From the NCBI GenBank assembly GCA_019309685.1, contig JAFDFT010000207.1, forward strand, positions 1-5,227: a stretch of DNA of 5,227 nucleotides, read 5' to 3'. How positions within the stretch are numbered: position 1 is the stretch's first letter; each line of letters begins with the position of its first letter. Of the stretch, positions 1 through 5,222 are shown in pieces. The DNA comes from Deltaproteobacteria bacterium. Lineage in GTDB: Bacteria; Desulfobacterota; Desulfobacteria; Desulfobacterales; JAABPS01. The position numbers were made by a program, and so were the translations under genes. Below the pieces are notes generated by a model, which searched no databases, was not told the origin of the DNA, and saw only the letters and a list, made by a program, of their open reading frames with translations.

Positions 1-333
1 ATTCTCCATTTCGATCAGCAAAGATGGGGCCCATTAAAAAACGCCGATTAAAAATTTCAGCATTAACGATTTCAGAACGTCCAGCGCAAGATTTGGTTTC
101 AGATTACACGATAATGTTCACAGGTCCCATATTCGTCGGAATAGACAGGACCAGCGTATCAGTTTGGATATATACCTTATCTTCCATTTTCCTGGAATTT
201 CATTGTAATTGATTCTGTTTATTTAGCGAGTACCCATCCATTAATTTAGTTTAGAAAATGGGAACCTAAAACTGTTTTCAATTCATAAATGAGTAATTTT
301 TCGTCCCGCCACATCGGGACGAAAAAGGGCCAT
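1..333. other. Left-edge region without a convincing gene
   Basis: Apart from the hairpin at 297-326 I see nothing firm here. On the minus strand an ATG at 187 opens a 27-residue reading frame (starting MEDKVYIQTD) that ends with TAA at 104-106. The same frame then stays open for 34 more codons to the window edge. On the plus strand a different frame is open from the left edge to TGA at 210-212. Neither has a well-spaced Shine-Dalgarno sequence: the minus ATG has only AGGA two bases upstream. Both could be chance or remains of a decayed gene that continues to the left. The 190-300 part is AT-rich and looks intergenic. Confidence 0.5.
297..326. terminator. GC-rich hairpin just past the secernin-like gene; atypical terminator
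   Basis: A perfect inverted repeat lies 7 bases beyond the stop codon of the secernin-like gene. The GC core is TCGTCCCG paired with CGGGACGA around the six-base loop CCACAT. Flanking T4/A4 extend the stem to 12 bp. The position suggests a transcript 3' end. The polarity is wrong for a standard intrinsic terminator, however: on both strands the T-run precedes the GC stem and an A-run follows it, so no U-tract trails the hairpin. It may act as a 3'-protecting stem-loop, work with Rho, or be a small dispersed palindrome. The hairpin is certain; the terminator role is inferred from position only. Confidence 0.45.
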
Positions 334-1665
334 TTATGGATGGAAACTAGCTAAAATCCCACTCTTTCTATTCTGCTTTTTCCAGAAGTGGCGGTATATA
401 AAATGGGGCTTTTTTTGAATGGAAGTTGTCTGTACGCTGTTTATCCACTTTTTCGTTTCTTCTTCTGCCTGGCTAAACGCTTTCTGCGAATACTCAAACC
501 TACTTGCCGATCCCAGGCTTGCCGCTTCTTTTATAAATGAAGCTTCCAGTATGTCCCGTTCATTTTTATAAGCAGCCATCCGTGATCCGTAATCCAGCAA
601 AATACTTCGGTGAAGCATTTCATGCTTCCACCAGAGTGAACCCGGATTGAACTTGCCTTCCGGCACAGGGCCGATATCCGGAAGCACATTTCCTTCAAAC
701 CAGACAGGTTTAAAAATTCCTGTACAAGGCGCGGACGTTCCGGTTGCCCAGAACGTATTAAGACCCTTCTTCATGTGCGCTACCAGTGACCCGGTTGACT
801 GAGACGGCCGTGGAAGCATATCGGCATAATGACAGCAAACACGGTCAATTAGCAAATGGCTGTCAGGACGATAGTCATCATCTTTGTGGTCTCTCAGGAT
901 TCTCATCGCGAAAGGCACATCCAGATTTTTCCTGTTTTCATTCATCAGGCCAAATGACCGGGCTTGCCTAGCACGGCAGGCTGAAAATGTGGTAAAAAAC
1001 CAGTCTGAATAACAATTCGCAAAATGAAATGTCTGCCCCTTTTTAAGCCATTTGTTTTGCCTTGCTGTATCAATTAAATCCGGATGGCTTCTGTCAAACG
1101 CTTCCCCAATGGTCAGTCCGTTGCTTATGGAATAAATATCCTTTACCTTTACAGCAGCCCACATGGGTCCCGCGGTCTCAAGAACCCATGCCGATTCAGG
1201 ATCCGCAATAATATAACTGTTGTGATAGGTGAGCTTTTTATCTTCATATCCGCAAATACCCCCCTGTCCGAAATCAGAAAGCAAGTGGATAATGGTCTCT
1301 AGCGCCTCTTCCGCGGTTGCCGCCCTTTCCAGCGCCAGGCGTAAAAGATCCATACCTGTTAAACCGCCCTTTTTACTCATGGGCAACTTTGTAAAAACCG
1401 CCTCATTTCCAATCACAACACCTTTTTCATTCGCGCCTATCTCCGCACCCCACATCCAGAAGGGACGGCTGACCAGCACCGCGTACGTGCTGTTTGCCTG
1501 CGGGATCTCAATATATGTGCATCGAACCTTTTCACCTTCTGAATACTGTTGAGCTGGATAATATTCCAGTGCTTGAGCTTCATTGGGCTCCCGGTCACTG
1601 TTCTTTCCGAAAATCACTGACCCATCCGAAGTTGCTGAGGAAAGGGCTACAAATGTATCGCACAT
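334..1665 (-). CDS. Secernin-like peptidase C69 family Ntn hydrolase
   Basis: A 443-residue protein of the secernin branch of peptidase family C69 (N-terminal nucleophile hydrolases). It begins MCDTFVAL. Removing Met1 would expose Cys2, the presumed nucleophile. The KNSDR motif at residues 21-25 and the WGAEIGANEKGVVIGNEAVF block at 72-91 are typical of the family. Further landmarks are HNSYIIADPESAWVLETAG (148-166), ISNGLTIG (180-187), TGTSAPCTGIFKPVW (308-322) and SLWWKHEMLHR (343-353). No signal peptide or membrane segment is visible, so it is probably cytoplasmic. Family members cleave amide bonds (dipeptidase or amidase activity in bacterial C69 enzymes); the substrate here is unknown. 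The length is slightly above the roughly 410-425 residues I expect, with a basic C-terminal tail after about residue 415. The start is firm: GGAGG lies 10 bases upstream, and Cys2 must follow Met1 for catalysis. The gene follows the aminotransferase and kinase-like genes on the same strand, separated by a repeat. Confidence 0.9.
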   Translation of the reverse strand: MCDTFVALSSATSDGSVIFGKNSDREPNEAQALEYYPAQQYSEGEKVRCTYIEIPQANSTYAVLVSRPFWMWGAEIGANEKGVVIGNEAVFTKLPMSKKGGLTGMDLLRLALERAATAEEALETIIHLLSDFGQGGICGYEDKKLTYHNSYIIADPESAWVLETAGPMWAAVKVKDIYSISNGLTIGEAFDRSHPDLIDTARQNKWLKKGQTFHFANCYSDWFFTTFSACRARQARSFGLMNENRKNLDVPFAMRILRDHKDDDYRPDSHLLIDRVCCHYADMLPRPSQSTGSLVAHMKKGLNTFWATGTSAPCTGIFKPVWFEGNVLPDIGPVPEGKFNPGSLWWKHEMLHRSILLDYGSRMAAYKNERDILEASFIKEAASLGSASRFEYSQKAFSQAEEETKKWINSVQTTSIQKKPHFIYRHFWKKQNRKSGILASFHP

Positions 1666-1711
1666 AGATAGTTAACCTCCATTTATGTTTATTTTACTAT
1701 CTGTTTTTAAC

Positions 1712-1745
1712 CATATTACTACTCAACTGTCTTATAAAAAGTCAA
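1712..1745 (-). promoter_or_regulatory. Weak sigma70-type promoter candidate for the secernin-like gene
   Basis: Reading on the minus strand, TTGACT (1745-1740) resembles a -35 box. About 18 bases further is TAGTAA, a poor -10 match, followed by further AT-rich sequence before the GGAGG ribosome binding site. The candidate lies just outside repeat R1, so the gene could have its own promoter rather than rely on read-through from the kinase-like gene. The -10 match is weak, so this is only a suggestion. Confidence 0.22.
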
Positions 1746-1748
1746 AAT

Positions 1749-1874
1749 TGATGACAAAGGAAAAAGTTCAAGTTTAAAGCTCGCAAATCACGAGGAATGA
1801 GGCGTACTTGTAGTACGCCGCAGTGACGAGGAATGCAGCGCAACACAAAAATTGGACTTTTTACGAAGTCATCA
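1749..1874 (-). repeat. Dispersed palindromic repeat, copy R1 (MITE-like)
   Basis: An approximately 126-bp element with imperfect terminal inverted repeats. The left end starts TGATGACAAAGGAAAAAGTT and the right end, read on the minus strand, starts TGATGACTTCGTAAAAAGTC; 18 of 23 terminal positions match. The centre is a perfect 7-bp hairpin, GGCGTAC / GTACGCC around TTGTA (1801-1819), flanked by two direct copies of CGAGGAATG (1791-1799 and 1827-1835). Most of the element recurs in the opposite orientation at 4344-4501. It encodes no protein, and I see no clear target-site duplication. A partial extra end-like sequence (TTATAAAAAGTC, near 1733-1743) lies just outside the left end, so the true boundary could be wider. 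Its right end contains the stop codon of the kinase-like gene. Confidence 0.85.
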
Positions 1875-2798
1875 CCTTTTGATCTTTCCGGGTAATATGA
1901 ACTCATATCTTTTCCTGAAAATCTTTGTAGTCAGCCAGCGATCAATCCGTCGGAAAGCCAGAAACAAGGTCCAGATCAGCTTGTCTTCCTTGTAGTACTT
2001 TTCCACTTCCTTAAATGTAAGCGGGCCCTTGCTGTCGTTAATGTGCCGGTTGATAATATCCATTGTGGCAGGTATGAGGTCCGGCCGCTGCTCCTTGAAA
2101 AGGTTTGCGGCAAGATCAATATAGACGAGCCTCTGGTCGTAATACCGGTTCATTACGTCATCAAGGAACAGCCAGCGGATTAGCCAGCGAAGAAACGAGG
2201 GAGCGCTCTGAAGCAAAAGTTCAGGGTCCAGCTGCTCATTTCCCTCTTTTCTATATAGGGGTGTGCTGGTGTCAATGTAATACATCGTAAGGCCCTTCTT
2301 CTCATCAACCCACACCCAGTTGGAAAGCTGACCGTCTATGGCAAGTTCCAGCGCTGGCAGGGCAGTCCTGTTAAATGCCCAGATCTTTGCTATATCGGAC
2401 ACAATCTTTTCGATCATTTTTTCAAAATCTTCCGGCCCTAACTGGTTGATCAGCCTATGCCCCAACCTGTTTTCAGGAAGTTTTTCCTGGACAATATAGA
2501 GTGTCACCGGTCTATCAGGCACATCATCAATTATTACTGTCTCATGTTCCGGAAGTGTTATGCCTGCTTTGCCAAGCAGCCCGCAGTATTCATGGTACTG
2601 CTTTTCATATTTTTCGGCTGACGATCGGTCTATAAAAAGCGGCATCCGCTTACACGCTGTCTCATCGTCGCCGCCAATCTTAAAAATAGAAGAAATCTCA
2701 CCATAACCGATTATTTCCGCCGAAATAACTGATTCTTCAATATTCTGCGGGTCTAGCCCATGTTCAAACCTTGACAGGAGATCTTTATCAATCCGCAT
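1872..2798 (-). CDS. Kinase-like fold protein of unknown function (possibly DUF6206-like)
   Basis: A 308-residue protein I do not recognise with certainty; it may belong to DUF6206. Its layout suggests a divergent protein-kinase/aminoglycoside-phosphotransferase fold. GYGEISSIFKI (31-41) resembles a glycine-rich loop strand. ACKRMP supplies a candidate beta-3 lysine, K50, and E67 or E70 could be the helix-C glutamate. YIVQEKLP (101-108) looks like a hinge. DGQLSNW places D155 and N160 five residues apart, as in the catalytic loop of kinases, and YYIDTS gives a candidate metal-binding Asp, D176. The usual HxD histidine is absent (A-I-D here), so activity is uncertain. The C-terminal part (about 195-300) is helical and rich in Trp and Arg, with no clear membrane segment. 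The start is supported by GGAGGT five bases upstream. The gene lies 27 bases after the aminotransferase stop, so they should share a transcript. Its TGA stop lies in the terminus of repeat R1 and is followed by a second in-frame TGA. Confidence 0.8.
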   Translation of the reverse strand: MRIDKDLLSRFEHGLDPQNIEESVISAEIIGYGEISSIFKIGGDDETACKRMPLFIDRSSAEKYEKQYHEYCGLLGKAGITLPEHETVIIDDVPDRPVTLYIVQEKLPENRLGHRLINQLGPEDFEKMIEKIVSDIAKIWAFNRTALPALELAIDGQLSNWVWVDEKKGLTMYYIDTSTPLYRKEGNEQLDPELLLQSAPSFLRWLIRWLFLDDVMNRYYDQRLVYIDLAANLFKEQRPDLIPATMDIINRHINDSKGPLTFKEVEKYYKEDKLIWTLFLAFRRIDRWLTTKIFRKRYEFILPGKIKR

Positions 2799-2825
2799 AT
2801 TTTACCTCCAGCTAATTGTCTTCGA

Positions 2826-4097
2826 TTAAAAGAAATCTCTCAATTCCGCTGCATACGCTAAAGATTTATCGAGCTTCTCCATAACTTCATCCACTTGGTC
2901 AAGGGACATAACAAGAGGCGGAAGGAATTGGCAAATCGACGTATCATTGTTCGCGTATACCATCAGCAGACCATTGTCATAAGCCGCTTTTGACATTACC
3001 GGCCCGGACACATCGTCTTTTAACACCAGCCCCATCATCAAACCCAGCTGGCGAAGCCCCAGGAGGAAATCACCATGTGTTACCCGAAGAGTCTCCACGC
3101 CTTCGGCAAAACGCTCAGCCAGCTGATTGACATGATTTAAAAAATCTGAAGCCGATGAGATTTCCAGCACCCGCAGAGCCACCCTGCAGCCGAGTTCCGC
3201 TCCCCCGAACGTAGAGACATGGATAAACGGATCATCATGAAATACTGATTCCATAGGTTTACGAATCACCGTAGCCGTAATGGGATAGATCCCGCCGGAC
3301 AGGCCTTTGCCTAAAACAACAATATCCGGAACGATGTCAAAATGCTCAAAGCCCCAAAGCTTCCCTGACCTGCCAAGGCCGGTCTGAACTTCATCGATAA
3401 TAAGAATGATATTTTTTTCATCACAGAAATTTCTGATGGATTGAAGATATTCTGTGGAAGGAATTGTCATCCCGAGGGTTGCCGGAATTGTCTCCAGAAT
3501 AACCGCCGCGGTATCATTTTCCGCTGCCGCGGTAAGCGCTTTGAAGTCACCAAAAGGAACCTGCATAAAACCCGGCAATTGCGGACCAAAAGGTGCCCGG
3601 TATTTCTCATCACCTGCTGCCATAGCCAGGCCGGTGTGCCCGTGATACCCACCAAGCACTGAAATAATCCGGGTTCTACCTGTATAGGCTCTGGCGATTT
3701 TAAATGCCACATCCACAGCTTCACCCCCGCTGACTCCGAATATGGTAACGTCCAAATCCTCGGGCATTAAGTTTGCCAATAAAAATGCCAGATCAGCTCT
3801 CTCTTTGCTCATCAAATGGCCATTGCCGATATCGAGTGTTTCAAGGCTCTGATTCAGCAATTGGGTTAGTTCTTGATTCCTGTGCCCAAGATTAAAAACA
3901 CCGCCATTACAATGAAGGTTAAATAGCTTTTTTTCACCATCCATATCCCACAGGTAAGGACCTTCCCGACGGCCCATCACGATATCCATTTCATATTTTT
4001 GGAAAAATGCGGTCTTTCCGGATGACACATGGTCTTGAAAACGGCGGATGGATTCCTGCTTTAATGGTAATGAGTCGGACATGCCTTTTGATTTCAT
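2826..4097 (-). CDS. Class III PLP-dependent aminotransferase
   Basis: A 423-residue fold-type I, class III (omega/acetylornithine/GABA-type) aminotransferase, expected to be a cytoplasmic dimer moving an amino group between an amine or amino-acid donor and a keto acid or aldehyde. Visible motifs: GPYLWDMDG (46-54), the phosphate-binding GVSGGEAVD block (121-129), YHGHTG (151-156) with the ring-stacking aromatic, IIDEVQTGLGRSG (233-245) with D235 contacting the pyridine nitrogen, LGKGLSGG (262-269) with K264 as Schiff-base lysine, and STFGGAELG (295-303). All catalytic positions are intact and the length is normal. In the C-terminal FLPPL motif (391-395) the preceding residue is Gln390, where many family members that bind an alpha-carboxylate have Arg, so the substrate may differ from ornithine or acetylornithine. 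GGAGA lies seven bases upstream of this ATG. An internal Met6 is a less likely start. The gene is followed after 27 bases by the kinase-like gene. The exact substrate cannot be assigned. Confidence 0.95.
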   Translation of the reverse strand: MKSKGMSDSLPLKQESIRRFQDHVSSGKTAFFQKYEMDIVMGRREGPYLWDMDGEKKLFNLHCNGGVFNLGHRNQELTQLLNQSLETLDIGNGHLMSKERADLAFLLANLMPEDLDVTIFGVSGGEAVDVAFKIARAYTGRTRIISVLGGYHGHTGLAMAAGDEKYRAPFGPQLPGFMQVPFGDFKALTAAAENDTAAVILETIPATLGMTIPSTEYLQSIRNFCDEKNIILIIDEVQTGLGRSGKLWGFEHFDIVPDIVVLGKGLSGGIYPITATVIRKPMESVFHDDPFIHVSTFGGAELGCRVALRVLEISSASDFLNHVNQLAERFAEGVETLRVTHGDFLLGLRQLGLMMGLVLKDDVSGPVMSKAAYDNGLLMVYANNDTSICQFLPPLVMSLDQVDEVMEKLDKSLAYAAELRDFF

Positions 4098-4152
4098 ATT
4101 TTTATCTCCAGCAAACAGGCTCTTTCTCTTATATACAGGTTATATAGATTTG

Positions 4153-4332
4153 TTATTTGTTGGAAGGGTTTTTGGTCATACACGTTTGCTGATCGCGGCA
4201 TAACGCACATCGGGTATCCGAACACTGTTGACATGCGTAACAGTCTTTACACGGATGCTGTTTTTTTGAGTCCGGTCTTTCATCAGGCACGTACACCTTG
4301 CCTTTCAAACCGTTTATTTGTACGAATGCCAT
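4153..4332 (-). CDS. Small Cys-rich protein, probably metal- or Fe-S-binding
   Basis: A 59-residue reading frame, below a 60-residue cut-off but convincing. The N-terminal part, MAFVQINGLKGKVYVPDE, looks like a short beta segment. It is followed by a dense cysteine array at C28, C31, C34, C37, C42, C45 and C51 (CxxCxxCxxCx4CxxCx5C), including PCKDCYACQQCSDTRC. Such spacing suits zinc or iron-sulfur binding. I recall similar short proteins with a C-x2-C-x2-C-x2-C-S-D-x-R-C pattern in sulfate-reducing deltaproteobacteria, without an assigned function. A GGTGGG Shine-Dalgarno sequence sits seven bases before the ATG. The TAA stop is 55 bases ahead of the aminotransferase start on the same strand, so co-transcription is plausible. 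No signal peptide or membrane segment is seen. The end of repeat R2 abuts the ribosome binding site. The cysteine pattern argues strongly against chance; the role is unknown. Confidence 0.8.
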   Translation of the reverse strand: MAFVQINGLKGKVYVPDERPDSKKQHPCKDCYACQQCSDTRCALCRDQQTCMTKNPSNK

Positions 4333-4343
4333 TTCTCAACCCA

Positions 4344-4501
4344 CCTAGCTTCGCAAAAAGTCCAATCTCTGTGTTACGCTGCATCCCGAGTTCATTCAAC
4401 GTACTACAGGTACGCCTCATTCCTCAGGATTTGCTGCGTTTGTTGGAGCGAAGCGTAAATCCCGCTACAAGCGGGAAACTCGAACTTTTTACTTCACCAT
4501 C
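4344..4501 (+). repeat. Dispersed palindromic repeat, copy R2 (MITE-like)
   Basis: This is the same element as 1749-1874 but in the opposite orientation and longer (about 158 bp). Shared blocks include CTTCG-C/T-AAAAAGTCCAAT at the left, GTGTT-A/G-CGCTGCAT, CGTACTACA-A/G-GTACGCCTCATTCCTC across the centre, and GAACTTTTT near the right end, which finishes around CACCATC. The central hairpin has lost part of one arm and keeps only CGTAC/GTACG (4400-4414). About 30 extra bases near the right contain a separate hairpin, TCCCGC/GCGGGA around TACAA (4460-4476). Reading frames across it on the plus strand appear to be shadows. It separates the small membrane protein gene from the Cys-rich gene. Confidence 0.82.
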
Positions 4502-4511
4502 TTTATTTTGG

Positions 4512-4517
4512 CCTCCT
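4512..4517 (-). promoter_or_regulatory. Orphan Shine-Dalgarno sequence AGGAGG
   Basis: A perfect AGGAGG on the minus strand is followed, 11 bases on, by ATG at 4500-4498. This frame is only ATG-GTG-AAG-TAA, ending in the first bases of repeat R2. No longer gene uses this site. Together with the repeat junction it suggests the site once served a downstream gene, possibly the Cys-rich one, before R2 inserted. It could also drive a tiny leader peptide. Confidence 0.4.
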
Positions 4518-4557
4518 AATACTTAACAGACTACAGGCTTCTCACCATAACTCTTTA

Positions 4558-4764
4558 TTATGAATCCTCTTGATCCTCTTCCTGATCAGCAAACTGAATG
4601 TACCCAGCAAAATGAAGGATCAAAACTCCGAAAAACCATATATTTATGATCGCAATACCAATAAAGGCCTTTACCATTTCGTTAAAATTAATCAACCAGA
4701 ATGCCACAACCATTGAAACGACAAATGATAAGAGCAGCAGGATTTCCATCATCCTATTTGACAT
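4558..4764 (-). CDS. Small two-helix membrane protein, unknown function
   Basis: A 68-residue protein beginning MSNRMMEILLLLSF. Two hydrophobic segments, at about residues 7-26 and 33-55, are joined by a very short polar turn (NFNEMVK). The C-terminal tail is strongly acidic (DQEEDQEDS). The expected topology is a helical hairpin in the inner membrane with both ends on the same side, most likely the cytoplasm. I do not recognise a family, and there are no cysteines, metal motifs or lipobox. GGGAGG lies six bases upstream of the ATG, a strong ribosome binding site, and a promoter candidate lies about 37 bases above the start. Repeat R2 and an orphan Shine-Dalgarno sequence separate it from the next gene, so it may be transcribed alone. 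Good hydrophobic pattern and translation signal make it a real gene; no function can be inferred. Confidence 0.78.
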   Translation of the reverse strand: MSNRMMEILLLLSFVVSMVVAFWLINFNEMVKAFIGIAIINIWFFGVLILHFAGYIQFADQEEDQEDS

Positions 4765-4800
4765 GTTTAACCTCCCTGGTATCAGTGTTCTTATACCTAT

Positions 4801-4829
4801 AAAATAATTCGCATGCCTTCCTTTGTCAC
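4801..4829 (-). promoter_or_regulatory. Sigma70-type promoter candidate upstream of the small membrane protein gene
   Basis: On the minus strand GTGACA (4829-4824; five of six to TTGACA) is followed by a 17-base spacer and TATTTT (4806-4801; four of six to TATAAT). Transcription would begin near 4794, giving a leader of about 30 bases with the GGGAGG ribosome binding site. Spacing and position are good, the -10 match only fair. It could serve the small membrane protein alone or, by read-through across R2, the downstream genes too. Confidence 0.42.
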
Positions 4830-4854
4830 GCTTTATTTGGTCTTTAAGCGTTCC

Positions 4855-4889
4855 GTTTATAATAGTAAACCATACAAATCTTTTAAGAT
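4855..4889. promoter_or_regulatory. Two short inverted repeats upstream of the promoter candidate
   Basis: GTTTA-TAATAG-TAAAC (4855-4870) and ATCTT-TT-AAGAT (4878-4889) are 5-bp-arm inverted repeats lying 26-60 bases above the -35 candidate. They could bind a regulator of the small membrane protein gene, but such short palindromes arise easily in AT-rich DNA. Confidence 0.18.
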
Positions 4890-4946
4890 CAATTTTATTT
4901 TAAATATTCTAGTTTAACATTCTTCAATTAATAATTTTGTTTTACG

Positions 4947-5069
4947 GTCATTGCGTAGCGAAGCAATCTCAAACTAACTGAAAGGAAATTGGATTACGGA
5001 ACCAGTTCCGAACGGAATATGTAACCTAAACAGCAATGACATGTGAAGGATCTCACTCCTCCCAATGAC
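4947..5069. repeat. Degenerate intergenic repeat bounded by GTCATTG / CAATGAC
   Basis: The element begins GTCATTGCGTAGCGAAGCAA and closes with a region reading, on the minus strand, GTCATTGGGAGGAGTGAGAT. This gives 7-bp perfect terminal inverted repeats over about 123 bp. A further CAATGAC sits at 5034-5040, and an internal near-palindrome CGGAAC-CA-GTTCCG lies at 4997-5010. Sequences of the type TCATTGCGAGCGAAGCAATC are widespread as intergenic repeats in several bacterial groups. This copy looks decayed or composite and is unrelated in sequence to R1/R2. Confidence 0.6.
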
Positions 5070-5174
5070 AGAAAAATATATGCTAACAAACTTTCCTACA
5101 AACGACTTTATGGGAATTTTTGTAAATAACTCCATTACATTAAAAAACTACCCGCTTGCAATACCTGAAACCTT

Positions 5175-5222
5175 GCCGAAGATCCCGTATCCCACGAGTC
5201 GCTATCCGGGACAGGCTTTTTT
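5175..5222 (+). terminator. Possible intrinsic terminator at the right edge
   Basis: On the plus strand an imperfect stem pairs GCC (5175-5177) with GGC (5214-5216) and TCCCG (5183-5187) with CGGGA (5207-5211). A long loop contains a small CGAGTCG palindrome, and TTTTTT follows immediately (5217-5222). The T-run after the stem is the correct arrangement for a plus-strand terminator, but the stem is interrupted and the loop is long. No firm plus-strand gene precedes it in the window. Confidence 0.3.

Noticed and set aside
24..212. Plus-strand 62-residue ORF
   Set aside because: It has no Shine-Dalgarno sequence, no recognisable motif, runs opposite to all firm genes, and a competing minus-strand frame is equally open.
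1229..1552. Plus-strand 107-residue ORF inside the secernin-like gene
   Set aside because: It is entirely antisense to a conserved coding region with recognisable C69 motifs, so it is a shadow frame.
1749..1874. R1 as a CRISPR array or structured riboswitch
   Set aside because: There are only two short direct CGAGGAATG copies, no regular spacers, and a second dispersed copy elsewhere; a mobile palindromic repeat explains it better.
1749..1874. R1 as an intrinsic terminator for the kinase-like gene
   Set aside because: The central 7-bp stem is not followed by a T-run on either strand, although the whole palindrome could still affect transcription or RNA stability.
4233..4526. Plus-strand 97-residue ORF
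   Set aside because: It overlaps the Cys-rich gene in antisense and then crosses repeat R2; its openness reflects the repeat and the opposite-strand gene, with no ribosome binding site or domain.
4974..5135. Minus-strand 53-residue ORF starting MELFTKIPIK
   Set aside because: No Shine-Dalgarno sequence, and its second half is the intergenic repeat; most likely chance.
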